From Alitta virens (lineage: Eukaryota; Annelida; Polychaeta; Phyllodocida; Nereididae), in NCBI GenBank assembly GCA_932294295.1, contig OW028574.1, positions 54,062,797 to 54,126,796 on the forward strand: 64,000 nt of DNA. Direction: 5' to 3'. Positions 25,822 through 38,751 of the stretch are shown here, piece after piece. Position numbers and translations under genes: made by a program. The notes under the pieces are model-generated. The model did not search any database. It saw nothing but the letters and a program-made list of their open reading frames with translations, and was not told the origin of the DNA. Positions within the stretch are counted from its first letter, which is position 1, and every line of letters starts with the position of its first letter.

Positions 25822-28800
25822 ATGAACAGAATTTACACCATTTTCCTGATTCTTGGGGTCGTGGGTTGTGCTCTTGCAATCCAATTTAAGGACTGTGGTG
25901 AGTATCTCGGCTGTTTTAATTCAGGAATTGTCCAAATTGATCGGGTAGCCTATATTTGGCAACACTTGACTCCAGCAATGCTGTGCTGTTCTGCATTGCA
26001 TGGCATAAGGAAGATGAATTTTCCTACGGTATTACTTGGTCATCCTTAAAACTAACGTATGCTAATTTTCTGTTAGTATTCATAATCATCTTGCTAATTC
26101 TGTGCGCACATGCATTTATGTGCTGAGGTACCAAAAGGTACCTCGAGATATTTTAAGCTATATGACTAATATGTATTATTCTGAACTTATTCGTGATATA
26201 CACCAACCAGCTGAAATGTTTTTATAGTGTTTATGTATAAATCTTATTTTTTATATTCTAATTAGTTGGTCAAATAAATTGAATTGAGTAATATGACTAA
26301 AATAATTAATAAACATAATTATGTTGTAGCTGATTAAATTGGCCTATTATTTCAATGGAATAACTTCAATAAGTAATTTTTATAAGCAATGTAACCATGC
26401 AGTATAAGCAGTTCACTGTGTTCAGGAACTTCCAGGAAGAGATTTATAATATGTATTATTTTTACGTATTAATAACCATAGTAACAGGAAATGTCTGTAT
26501 TCTCATTATAGCCAGGCTATAGTGCTAGCAAACACCTGGTTAATATAAAAAAAATTGCAAAAATCCCTAAATTTGATAAAGTTGCGATGATAAAGTTGAT
26601 GAGTCCATGTTAGCTTATATATTTTAGTTATAAAAATACAGGTTTACAGCGTAATACACTGTATATAATAACTCTTTTACCACAATTAAGTTTGTGTTTA
26701 ACCCAAGAAGGCCAAGAATACTTTTTATATTTTGACCAAAACTAAGTAATACTCCTTATTAGATAGGAATTCAAGTGCATGTATATCTGCAGTTCTTCGT
26801 ACTGCGGTCAATATTACATGCAATTTATATTTTAATGTCTCGTACCAAGTTTCTATCATGGTTATAATACCAGTATAACAAATGGAACAACCTGATTTTA
26901 AACAATTGTAGAACCAATATTTCAATAGAATTTACTCTTATTAATAAACTGAAAATGATATACTTACTGATTGCTCATTGAGTGAATGTTTGTATTTAAG
27001 GCCAGCTTTTGATTTAGAATCTTCTCTAGGAGCACTGTGGTTTGATTTTGTGGTTCTCTGTATGGTAAAATCATCCAGTGGTGCCAGTGAATCACATGCC
27101 ACAATTTGTAATATTTCTTTTTCGTAATATTCAATAGCTTCCTCTGGCAAGTGGTCTTGTTGAACATGACTAGAGTCTCCTTGATTCGATCGACTACGTA
27201 TACTGCCTTGTCTGAAAAATCTCTCCTCGAAGACAGATGTGTGTGTTACGTTCGTCTCAGGATTTTTGACATATGAAGAACCTTTTTGTGCTGTACTTGA
27301 CACATTGAAACTTTCCTTCTTTTTGAAGAAGATTCGTTTCGCATAGTCAATTTCCTCACTGCTACCGTATGAACTCAGTTCCTGGTCTTCCGCAAAGTCT
27401 TGAGGATCCTTTTCCGTTGTTTCTGCAATTGTCTTTTTGTCATACAGGAACTGTTTTCTGAGAAATTTCCCCAGACCTTTGTGGCGTTTAATTGGTATGA
27501 CAGGAGGTGCGTAAATGGAAGGACACTCAATTCTATTCATAGGGTCTGTTCCTGATTCAGATTTTGAATGTGTAAGTTTACCAAATTTTTTTGGTGACAG
27601 TGGACCTAAGCCTGGTTTTAACGTTGCACTTGTTAGTTTTTCTTGTTGGGTATCCTTGACTTCAGGAGAAACGTCTGACATGGTCCTTCTTTTACGGAAT
27701 AAGTTTGGGGATCGTATTTTCAAGCCACGGCTTATGCTGCTTTTGCGTTCTTGGCTGTGCTGTGAATCATAAGCGATGGCCCATGATTCATGTGTGACAC
27801 AATCCACAGAATTACCAATGGTGAACACAATTTGAGTCTCTTCATAAGCGGAGGATGGCACAGAGGATTGTACCGATGATTGTGTCTGAACTGGCTGAGC
27901 AATTTCATCTCCAGACGAAAATACTTCAGTGTTTTGGTCTTCGGTGGGGCTCAACATAAATGTAACGTCTGGCTGGGACTGGGAGGTGGTAAGTGTGGAT
28001 ACCTGGTGTTCTGCAGTCATTTTTGGTTCGATTTGAGAATTATTTGTAGGATTTAATAGATCAGAAGCAGATGCTGAGGCATGGATACCTTGCTGTGTTA
28101 ATTCTTGGATGGTCCGATGTTGTAGAACTGGCGAGTAGGCATCAGTTTGTCTCCATGCTGTTTTCGGAGGCTCTAAGATCTGATCGGTGGAATAGGAACG
28201 CTTGGGAGATGTCTCTGTGGTTGCTCTGTCTAACGCTGAAGTGCTGGCAAAAAGTTTGTACTTGTCACCTTTTTCAACCGACAATTTACTGGTGCGACTT
28301 GGAATTTCACAAGTTTGCCACTCTGTCGATAACTCCTTTTTCAACTGCTTCTTTGGTTTGTTAGATTTACCAAACAATCCCAAGAATCCACTTTTATGTT
28401 TTTCGGTACTTTGCTGCTCATTTTTTTCATCGGATTTATTCTTCTTATGGTCCTTCTTATCATCTTTGTCCTTAGGTTTTGATGACTTCGATCCTTTGAA
28501 CACATCTAAAATAGATTTCCGTCGCTTTATCGCCTTGGATTTCTTTTCATCTGAAGCGTTTTTCAGCCTGTGCGACAATTGAGGCGAAACCTCATCATCC
28601 CCGTCTAACTCCATCAATGTTTTACTACCTGTTGATTTGCTTGACCTTCCTGTTTGTGAATCTGACATTGTTGTGAAATGTCTTGATCCCTCGGCTGAGA
28701 AATGGCAATCCGCGAAATTCAGTGCTGTTTCCGAAGGTGGTGTAGGTTTTGCTGTTGTGTGCATCATATCATAGCCAGTTACCTCTCACTGTGAACTTTA

Positions 28801-31800
28801 TAAAGTTTAAAAAATCACTTGCAAATAAAAATAGTGTGTAAATATTGTATCTCCCATTGGTAAACATTTTTAGCACACTCAGATTTCATGTCTTGTCACA
28901 CAAGTCCACAAGCATACTTAAATTTTACACTGAAATGAAATTCACATTTTGGCTATAATATTATATCCCTTTGTATAATCCTTATAATCCTGTATGATGT
29001 GTTCGAACGAAATAATGCTCAACTGGTCGCTTCCTTGTCTTACCATAGTAGTAATGGCAACTGATTTATTTTTAAAGAATGAGTGGGAAGTTGTCCTCAT
29101 GCAGTGTATATCACTAACTTAGATTCTGAGTCATTGGAAAGTTCCTGCTAGTCTTCAATCCATAAGTTGCCCATGGAGTACTCTTCGGGTATCGGTATAA
29201 ATCCATGACATAACATCTGTAAATAATGAAATGTTATGAAAAATAGTGATATCAAGTGTAAAATATAGGTGCAATTTATCGTAAGACACTCGGCGAGGCT
29301 TGTACAATGTTGTACCTGCACAATATGCATTCTTAATATGGCTTATAATCACCTGTGCTAGTCGTGTTTGTTGTGGTGCGTTATACAAGGTCAACCTTAT
29401 TGCACCCTTTGGGCTTGTTAGTAAACATTTTTTATGGTTTGTGAAAATTTTGTGTTATTCTGCAGTTCTGCTCTGATTCAGTTCACAGTCATGTGTCTAC
29501 ATAAAGAAATCTATTTACACTTACGACATGATGGTCAGGCAGTTTGAAGCAGTTTTAGGTGGATCTGTAATTACTACATGACAGTGTTAAACAATTTACA
29601 AAAAAAAGTAATTCAGAGAACATAAAAGGAGCTGAGGGAGTTCCGAGAAGGTTAGTTATTATCACTGTTGATATTATCTTGATATTAACAATGATTAACT
29701 TATCAGTAATAGTCCCATGACAAAACTCTTGTCTAATGGTCAAAGGTTGGCAATTATCACTGATACGTTATATCCATAATATGGTTATGTCAGAAATATA
29801 GTAATCTAGCATCTGTCATACTTATAATTTACATGTGAACAAGCTCAATGGGTCACTGAATGTATGCCAGTTGTATCATACAATAAACTATTACATACTT
29901 CTGTTCATAACAAGTAATGCTTATAGTACATTTATAAATTAGAGACTAAACTGTATCAGTAAAGAACAAAATTAACTCTATATCTTACCTTTGCCAGGCA
30001 TCTATTATTTTACTGTGAGATTGCTATTATTATTATTATTTTCATAATACTTCGGAAGTCTTAAAATTTATTATTTTCATAATAATACTTCAGAAATCAA
30101 TTTTATGTCCTTGCACATGCCGCTGCATGACAATAAATTTCACTTGTAGTACTTGTACATGTACTGCTGTGAAGAGACAATTCATGAATACTAATACTGT
30201 TATGATTATCCTAATAGATGTATATTATTGATAACTTAGGTATACTATATGTGTATAGCATATAAAATATCATAAATCGAATTATATTGACTGTCACCTC
30301 AAAAAAAATATATATGTAATCAAGTGTGACTACAAGCAGAGCTAGATAAGCTTACAGATAAGACAATTTAACGAGTTGAGTTAGCCTGTATTTCAGTAAA
30401 TTTTCTGCTACCTGTGTAATATGCACAGCGAATCTCCCTCTTAGGGATAATAAAGTTTATCAATCATCAAGTAGACTCAAGACTCATCATCAAGTAACAT
30501 GACATAATGATTATAAACAATGTTTAAACATGCTTATCTTATTGTGCATACACCTGTGTTACAATACAGTCATGTGACGATCACCTCATACTGTGTGTAG
30601 CCTCGACTCAATAGATCTGCTTAAAGCAGAGCAGAAACAATGATTCATGAATAAAGATAAAGTCTCTCTCTTACCTTTTTGCTTGCCAAATTATATGTAT
30701 ATCCCCATAATCCATCATATGCTAGTGACTCTGTCAGGGTAACAGGATCTGTTCCTAAACTAACTGAACTGACACACTTCGTTCATTGGAGCATGACAAA
30801 TCGAACGAAAAGCATAGACCCAGGCCACTTAATTTCATTTCATATTCTGGTCATTAACAATGTCACTCGGGCCACTGTTATACTTGGGTTCCGCGGCATG
30901 CTAAGTCATGACAAAAATGCCCCAAAGCTCACATATTTAACCTCAGTTTTTAGTCGAATGGCATGAAGTGTCAACTTTAACTGAATATCAGCCAAATACA
31001 TTTATTGCGTTACAATAAACCTTAGCATGTCAACCTAGAGTTGTGTATTGTAATAAATCACTTCAAAGATCAGTGAAGTGTGATAGTGTATAAGATAGAC
31101 ATGTGACTCCTTTACATGCAATAGACATGGTCACCTGATAGGCCTATATACTCTGCATTTCGTGTAAAATATTTTCAAGACCATAACATCCTTATATGAT
31201 AAAAAATTTTTAGAATGTTGAATTTTTTTTCGAAGGATTTGTTTGAAAGTATATTACTTCATATTTGTCACAAACTTGTTGGATTGTAAAAATTTAGGTC
31301 TGTACAAATTAACTGTGTAATTTATACATTACTGTGTAGAACAACATTAAACAAACACTGAAACCAGGGAAGGTTTACTGTACAATCTATACAGAGAATA
31401 CTTTTTTTTTAAGGTTTCTTTAATATGTGTAGTGCTGGTTTCTTGTGGCCTTATTTCTGAATGAATAAATATTTGCAGCTTTTGTTTTGAATCTTCCACT
31501 GGGTGTATATTTTTAGTATGCACCTGGAGACTATAAAACAAATTCTCCATGCAAAACCTCTTGTATACATGCAGTAAATTTTGATATGAAGTGCAATCTT
31601 CCAGAAGCTGTTTATTTAACTGCAGTGACTGTGACCCTCCCTTTCCTTGCTAAACTACTTGTAAACTGCAAAGCCTCCCTTGCTCGTAAGTTGCATATAT
31701 CATATATTTATTTGTACTCAAATACCTTTTAACTGTGTGTACATTGGGTAACAATACATGTTGTTTCTTTCTGTGCAATAAAGATAAAGTTGTACCTACC

Positions 31801-34241
31801 ACAATGTTTCCATTATGAATACTTGTATGCTGTGCACAGTAGGTAGCCCTATTATCTTATGAAGTGCAATCCTGGCATGTCCAGAAATGTATGAGTTGTG
31901 AATCATGCTGCAATCGTTTATCTCCAAAGACCTTATTAATGTGGGCCAATAGAAGGTTGGAAGAAAAGATCAAAGTTCTTTTCAAGATAATATTCCGAAT
32001 GCCATGAAGTAGAATGCTAAGGAGTTATAGCTCATTGCAGCAGCACTCAGAACTCCATCTGAAGTGTTTTCAGTATTTGCTGTTACAAGGATGACCAATA
32101 AATGTAGCCGCATGACCTAAGGGCGGTGACTCGAACACTTGTCTGGAGTACAGTAAGCTGCTTCAACCTTCTTAATTCGATCCTCGTGATTTTGATCCAG
32201 TCACTGCGCTGGATCTTTTCGGTCTGGAGCTTCTCTGGTTACCTTCAGTTTGCCACTCTTAATTTGAGAATTAAAAAAGTGATCTCTAGAGGAGATGCTA
32301 ACTCCCATGTGTGTCTCCTAGACTCGATGCAAATACAGTCTAGTTACAGCAAGTGTAGCATTTCTAGCCAAGTGGAATATTTGATATTAACCTGATGTGA
32401 TTTTCTGGCATGTTTACATTGCATTTTATCAAGGTTATCCATGATATTATTGGCTTTGCAGTGTAATTGGGAATGGAATTAACTAATAGTGGGGCATATT
32501 TTATGTTACCTCACTGATTTTTCCATCAAAAAACATGGCACAAAGTGATCAATTTGATTAGCACTGGCAATAAGATATTTATAAAAACATTAAAAAAGTG
32601 CAAAGTTTGCTAAAAGCTAGTGAGAAGTGTGATGTTTACACTGTGTACTTGAAATTTTTCAATCATTTTCTTTTCTTGTGCAGCGGAGAACAGCAAGGTC
32701 ATGCTTGGATTTCAGTGTGATTAGGTTATCAGCCCACTCAAGTACAACATGCCTCTACTGTTTATTGCAGTGGGTTTTCGATTGCTTATTAAATCTCTTT
32801 TTTTCTTGCAGGATCTAAGTTTGGGAAGGTGAAAGCTGTCAGAGTGACAGGATGTGAAAAATTGTCCATATGTAATTTGCCTCGCGACACCAATGTCACT
32901 TTTTCGGTGGACTTCATGACAAGTAAGTGAGATATACCATCTTCATATGTGACATTGTATCGATGGTATTGCCTCAAACAAAAACCTTCTTCTCTGTGTG
33001 TGACTAATTTTCTATTAGACTCCAGTTAATGCTGTGTTTATATTTAACATTTGAGACTCTAAAACAGCTGTATTTTATTGGTAAGTTTTAATTTAACATA
33101 AAATGTTAGGAAATTTATGATTACGTAAAATTTCAGGAAGTTTTGTATTTTTAATTGTTAGAGTTGTTACAACTGATTATAGCACTAATATTACTTCCTA
33201 TAAGAGGCACAAAATCGAGTTTAGAGCATGTCAAAGCAAAATATAGTGTTTCCTTCAATGTTAATGGCTTGCTTTCGTATTTGTTCAATATGTTTAAATG
33301 ATGTTTATATCATATTATATATTAACTTTACATATATGTTTTTATACTAAAACTATATATATATATACATACATAATAACATTTGTTCCTTTTTTTTCCA
33401 TTCTTTTCATTTTCTTGTTCTTACTAATTTCTTTCACTAAAGTTTTAAACTTTTCTTTTCGTTATTAAGGTTTTAACCACCACTTGTGTTTATGTAATTA
33501 AGAATGTATTTTTTTTAATAGATGTATATGCCACTTGGCATTTTTTTCTATTTTTGAAAATAATCATTACTATTATTATAATTATTACCTTATCAAATTT
33601 CAGCGGAGACGGTGACCAAAGGCAAGACAGTGGTCCATGGCATTATCGCGGGAATCCCAGTGCCCTTCCCAATGGCTGATCCCGATGCTTGTGATGGCAG
33701 TGCTAAGATCAGGTGTCCACTGAAGCCGAACACCAGCTATACTTACTCAACTGACATTGCTGTGAAGTCGGTCTACCCTAAGGTATTGAATTGTTTTTAC
33801 TGTGTGTTTATAATTGATAATTATAACACTGTGTCATTTGAAGAGATCTATTCTTTCAATCATTAAATTATGATAATAGTGTGAAAGGAGTTCAAAATGT
33901 TAAACTTGAATGTTGAAAAAAAACTGAAATGCATATGTTAATTTTTTTATGCTGTTAATTCTGGATTTGAAGTTGATATTCCAGTTTTCTTGTCATAGCA
34001 TGTATCTTAACATAGAAGTGAGTCCTGTCATGCAGTTTGCATTATATTGTATTTACTTTATTTTTACCAAATTTATTTCTTGTAATTTATTTAGGTCAAA
34101 CTTGTTGTGAAATGGGAGTTCACGGAACAGGCTGGGCAAGATGTCTTCTGCGTGGAATTGCCAGCTCAGATTGTCGACAAACCCAAATCCGTGAATAAGC
34201 ACGAAGCAGATAATCGTTTGCTTTTTAGGAGCGTAAATTAA
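25822..34241 (+). CDS. NPC2: NPC2-like ML-domain secreted lipid/sterol-binding protein, copy 1
   Basis: Four exons: 25822-25897, 32812-32922, 33604-33782, 34095-34241; 170 residues. NPC2 proteins bind cholesterol and other lipids in the endolysosome or outside the cell. A signal peptide covers residues 1 to about 20. Family marks follow in order: FKDCG, the loop VPFPMADPDAC, and VKLVVKWEF. Six cysteines are visible, as expected for the three disulfides of the ML fold, and there is an NVT glycosylation site. Introns are in phases 1, 1 and 0. The C-terminus runs about 20 residues past the usual end (after AQIVD) with a basic, polar tail. Intron 1 is 6.9 kb and contains a long antisense coding exon. 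A possible poly(A) signal AATAAA lies near 35,035. Confidence 0.93.
26968..28767 (-). CDS. 600-codon disordered coding exon upstream of RALGAPA (candidate N-terminal extension)
   Basis: An open frame of 600 codons starts at the tandem ATGs at 28767 (an in-frame TAA lies about 15 nt upstream) and runs to a clean GTAAGT donor after ...LNEQS. The protein is Lys/Ser-rich and probably unstructured. It has a highly charged stretch (residues about 80-125, many KDKK-type repeats), a short hydrophobic-glycine patch GFLGLFGKS, and Ser-Arg motifs such as RKRRTMSD. I recognise no family. The exon ends in phase 0 and the RALGAPA start exon (24375) can accept phase 0 without a stop, so it may extend RALGAPA. 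It lies antisense inside intron 1 of the first NPC2 gene. Read-through beyond the donor gives a stop eight codons later, so a single-exon gene of 608 codons is the alternative. Confidence 0.7.
28768..32811. other. Rest of NPC2 copy 1 intron 1
   Basis: AT-rich sequence with no recognised repeat or gene. A possible minus-strand 5' exon after TTTACAG at about 29,216 (reading GFIPIPEEYSMGNLWIED then stop) is too weak to call. The interval 25,898-26,967 is likewise empty. Confidence 0.5.
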
Positions 34242-36532
34242 TCATCTTGCTGTTAAATTTCATTCCTAAATTTGTTTTATGATATTATTTCAAGTTAAGC
34301 ATGTCCATTATATCAGCCTATGATTGTTTTGTAAGGGTTTTTGAATCTTCCTATGACTACTTCACTGAAGGATTTAATTGTCCATTTTAATTCTCATGAT
34401 CTGTCACTTTCTACATTTGCTGCGTCTTTGTAATCCATGTTCTGCTGTCGAACACTTAAACATCAATGTTCAGTTATAACACTTGATATGCAAAATGTAA
34501 CCACAGGGGTCAGTTGGCGATTTTATTAGCAATTTTATTGGCTGACAAAGTTACCACTCTTGACCGTCGGCGACTCTCTATGGCCAATCAGAAGCCATCT
34601 CTTTGGCAGCTGAGCATTTCCAAGTCTTGTTGAGTTGTTCCACCTTGTGTTATTATTAGTATACAACATATTTCAATGATTAAATTTGCCTGCTGACGCC
34701 TGTGATGTAACCAATATGCTGTTGCTGTGATAATGAATATTGAAGGACTTCCCTTGAATCATTGAGTGATAACTGCCAATGTATTATAAACAGCTTTCTC
34801 TATATGAGTAGAGAATTGTATGTATAATGTGGCCTATGGTCTCATCGTAATGACAGTTGTTTTTATTTTCATTATTTAGCTTCAACAGATTATATCAAAT
34901 CACAGGGTTCAGATGTAATTTTATCAAATCCAGGAGTCTGTGTAAAATTTAAATACTTATACATGTCATTTATCACATGGAATCATTTCTATAATCTCTA
35001 TTTTTCTAGGAAAAAATTATTGTATTGGCACAGAAATAAAAAAAAAAGTTAAAATACAAAACTGGTTGTCTTTAGTCTAAGTTGTACAAAATCAAAGGAG
35101 TTGCACTAAAAGTGTAACTAGGATCTTGTTGGAGATTCAGTTTCCTTTTTAAATATTTTATATCCAGCAACTAGACCTATAACACAATATATAACTGACT
35201 AATGGACTTTCACAATGCCAGATATATATATAACAAACATACTCAGTTCTGTGACAATTTGTAGGTCAATGACTGATAGGAGATTGGGATGTAACATGTT
35301 ATAACAGTTTCTTTGGTGAAAATGCAAAAGCTCTTGACAAAGATATATACAGTATATGAAATGTTAAGACTGCATATATTATGTAATTATTTTGTAAATA
35401 ATGTCAGATGAAGAAAAGATGTTTTGTCCAAATTTCTACTATCCTGACGATTACAAAATCATGACATTTCCCACAAGTGAGCTCTACAGTGACCGTAGTT
35501 TTAGCTAACTTTGGATAAAGTCCTTGCATGGTTACCACTTCCGAACCAATACCACTTCCAAAATTCATTAATTAAAGTTTTAGCCAAATAATTGAACTGG
35601 TTAATTACCACAGAATTGTACTGCAGTTGAACAAGCTAAACCGCATCATTCTTTCAGGCGATTGACTACATGGCCTATATATATAGAGCTTACGGACCAT
35701 TACTTCCAGAAAAGTTCAGCTACTTGCAGCGAGCAGCAGTGGCTGAATTGTCTAAGGTTGTTGGGCTGGTTGACAAGTCTGGCATACGTCTCTTTTAGTA
35801 TTTGTTTAGAGAGCTTTAAGTACTTGTTATACATTTCTTTTAGCTTTCCACTGGCGGATCCAGGGCGGGGGAGCTCCGTACCTAATCTAAATGTGGCCTA
35901 TGAAATTTGGAGAGAGACCTCTTAAAAGTCATGCTTTTGCCCCAGCAAAATTCTGCTAACTTCACTGAGTCATAAATTCATGACTAACCGCTGCTCGTTA
36001 CATTATGCTGCTTCTGAGCAAGAAGCTGACTAATGCTTACAGTTCCATGAAAGACACCAACCATTTTTAATGATAACCTATGGGTGTGAAAATGTATATA
36101 TCAATATATATGGAAATGTCAAATTAGGGTAGGGTAATCTGTCATTGTATGCTGCTGCTTCTGGGTCTTTTTACATACTGTCAAGCAAGGCCTGAGACAG
36201 CTCTGAGACGTACTCGTATGGGCCTGAGATAGGCCTAGTCTGGATAGTCGGCACTAGGTGGCCAGATGCAGACCTATAGTGCCATCTGCCTTTTTAGCAA
36301 AACATTAATTTAGAAAAAGGGAACCCCACACTGCCCAGCTATAAATGTGCCAAAAAATAGTCTAAACTTCCGTGGAACCGTTGCCATTGGTAGTCAAACA
36401 TCTTTGACTGTTGCTCAGTCAGTTTGTTGAAAGCCAATCATGGCAAATTGAATGTTATAACTTAGACAAAATTGGGTTTGAAACACCAGCCAAAACAATG
36501 CAAAAAGAAAAAAAAATCTTCCTCAGAATGGA
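34242..36532. other. Downstream of NPC2 copy 1
   Basis: Probable 3' UTR to about 35,040, where AATAAA is followed by an A-run, then the candidate exon at 35,658 and a GCGGATCCAGGGCGG fragment at 35,851. Nothing else was recognised. Confidence 0.5.
35658..35798 (+). CDS. Candidate terminal coding exon, unknown gene
   Basis: After a CTTTCAG acceptor the sequence reads 46 codons of ordinary protein composition (starting AIDYMAYIYRAYGPLLPEKF, with RAAVAELSKVVG further on) and then a TAG stop. I do not recognise the protein. It lies on the NPC2 strand, 1.4 kb after the copy 1 stop, among transposon remnants. It could be an alternative 3' exon, a captured gene fragment, or chance. Confidence 0.25.
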   Translation, partial: AIDYMAYIYRAYGPLLPEKFSYLQRAAVAELSKVVGLVDKSGIRLF

Positions 36533-36540
36533 CAAGAAGG

Positions 36541-36881
36541 TAGTGATGCAGACCGGACCGCATGGGTACGGTCCGGTACCGGTCTGACCCTGGACTGCAT
36601 CAGTACCGGACAGCAACAAAGGTACTGGGTGCCTGGACCGCGGTTCGGACCACTGGAAAAGTTTTTTATTTAAAAAAAAAAAAACATAATTTCTTTTTTT
36701 TTTATAAATAAAAAACTTTTGCTAAACCTGTTTTTATCATAATTTAAAAAAATGCCGATGGATCGCTTCTGGACCGGTCCAGTAATAATACCGGACCACC
36801 TGACCCTGGACCGGACCAGTACCGGACCACTTTAAGGAATATTGGACCACCCCACAAAAGGCGGTCCGGTCTGCATCACTA
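36541..36881. mobile_element. hAT MITE with perfect 20-bp ends and 8-bp target duplication
   Basis: The first 20 bases (TAGTGATGCAGACCGGACCG) and the last 20 are exact complements. Flanks CAAGAAGG (36533-36540) and CAAGAGGG (36882-36889) are an 8-bp target duplication with one change. The interior repeats GGACCGG and CCGGTCC motifs and encodes nothing. The intact ends point to fairly recent movement. Confidence 0.9.
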
Positions 36882-36899
36882 CAAGAGGGTATGACTAAG

Positions 36900-37168
36900 G
36901 GTCATGATTGATTGAAAATAGGATAGGATAGGACAGGATATGATAGGATCAACCCAGCTGAATATTATTTCATTTTTATATATGATTTTGGATGAGACAA
37001 AATTGGTGGTCCCCCCTGCAATCGGTCTCTATGCCGAGGCAAGTAAGAGACTCCACCCCTGGGATACAATATGGATGGACTTTGTTCTCTCTCCCCCTCT
37101 ATCATCATCAGCTAACCCTTGTGAGTGGAAAAAACTTGCGTTAGAGGGATGCACTTTGTAAGTTACTT
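36900..37168 (+). repeat. SINE-like repeat, copy C
   Basis: This copy starts with AGGATCAACCCAGCTGAAT and contains AAATTGGTGGTCCCCCCTGC, CTATGCCGAGGCAAGTAAGAG, and AACTTGCGTTAGAGGG. It is the longest copy in the window, although its tail has been lost. Confidence 0.65.
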
Positions 37169-37867
37169 ATTACTACCAAAGGTGGCTCCGAGGGGGGGGG
37201 GGGGCAGGGGAGCTAAAACCTCAAAACTGAAAAAGGTTAATATTACAAGTGACGGATGCCCCCCCCCCCCTACCGCCCCCCAAATCCAGAAGCCTGGAGC
37301 CATTCTATTCTATTCCATTGGATAAGATAGGACTGGATAGGATTAATTTACTTAATTTTTTTTTATATTGGTGGCCAATTAAATTGCAGCTGAACCAGCA
37401 CTGTCTAATATTTAAGTAAGATAAGTAGGATTCACATTGAATAACCAAACAATGCAACTTCAAACAAAACATTGTCACGGTTCAATGGGCCAGCTGTCAA
37501 TCAAACACCTTTAGGCGCATTAATTCGGACCTAGTAATGAGCCAGTTTGGCGTAGTATTACCAATTTGGTATAGCATAAACAGACCACTCCTGGCAGAGT
37601 GGCCGAACGGTTAGAGTATGATGGGTTTTGAGATTCAGTTGGTGATATATATATTAGTTCCGCTCGATGGATGGCAGTCCGTTAATAATAAATTTCCTTT
37701 AATTTTGAAATTATCACCCAGTGAAACTACTATGCTGCGTAAGACCGATGAATTAAACTCCTGGCAGAATGATAGCAGTGTCATGGTTTATATTTCACAT
37801 ACAGTTTTGGTTGATAATATTTATGAGAAATCTGTTCAGAAAATGAGTACTCTGTACTACAGGTGAC

Positions 37868-38146
37868 AAAGTGCTGGTAAGACAGGTCAAGTTTGATGGA
37901 AAGCACAAATTAGAAGATGTATTGGAAGGGGGAGTGTATATCTGTGGCTATAAATCAGCTAAGAATAAACCACAGGAAGATGAAAAGCTCGTGTCGAGGC
38001 TGGATCCGATGATTCGAGTGATGAAGAAGAGGAATCTGGACCACTTGCGAAACTTCAGAAAAGCTGACTGGCACTTTAACCACTATAGCAATAAACTATT
38101 GGTGCTATCAAAGTCATGCAACTGCTACTACAGCAGTACAGAGTGA
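37868..38146 (+). pseudogene. Gypsy-type integrase C-terminal fragment
   Basis: The frame GDKVLVRQVKFDGKHKLED followed by GGVYICGYK matches the chromodomain-like end of Ty3/Gypsy integrases (GDRVLV...GKHKL). It stops at 38,146 with no reverse transcriptase or LTR nearby, so it is a relic. Confidence 0.6.
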
Positions 38147-38751
38147 TGACGAATGGCTGGATTCTCCACATGACCCAGGTGACCCCTTCCATCTATTGTT
38201 AAGCCACCTGGGTAGTACATCAACGGTGGCCAGTTCGACAGAACATACTGGCCTGGCACAAGGAGGTGCGAGTCCAGGATGGGCATCCACAAGTCTAGAA
38301 TGTGGGAAAGATCATGGTCCCCCATCAGAGAATCAAGTAGGTCAAGAAGGTCTAAGAAGTTCTCACAGACAGTCCTCGAGATCAAATCAGTGACTCACCA
38401 TGCCCACCGACACCCACCGACACAGATCTTCAGCAAGACAGGTTGCCTTCCCCGGCCCAGCTCCATCTCAGAGCAGGCTGGGCACCCAAAGGTAGGCTTC
38501 GCAGTCAGACTGATCAGAGGCAGACACTCAAGTATCCTGGACCACCCTGGATCTAGTCTTAGCCGGTCACGATGAGACCCCAGTGGAAGACGTTCCAGTA
38601 GGAACTTGTTCATTGGCACCTTGGTCTCTCGCTTGACCTTTCCTCAGCCAACAGGTGTGGAGAATGTGCTTCCAAGCCAGATGCTGGGATGTCACCCAGA
38701 AGACCCCATTGAGCAAGTGTCTCTACATACAGATTAAAATACAATCGAAAG

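Noticed and set aside
28071..28582. Plus-strand frames within 28.0-28.6 kb
   Set aside because: They are antisense shadows of the 600-codon minus-strand exon, which has far longer and more consistent coding character.
29148..29216. Minus-strand exon reading GFIPIPEEYSMGNLWIED
   Set aside because: It has an acceptor and a stop but no homology, and an in-frame stop directly precedes the ATG of the downstream 600-codon exon, so no coding link can be shown.
37592..37665. tRNA-like sequence GGCAGAGTGGCCGAACGGTTAGAG
   Set aside because: It resembles the 5' half of a Leu/Ser tRNA, but no B box, anticodon stem or 3' half follows. It sits at the edge of an inverted-repeat arm and is better read as a tRNA-derived repeat fragment.
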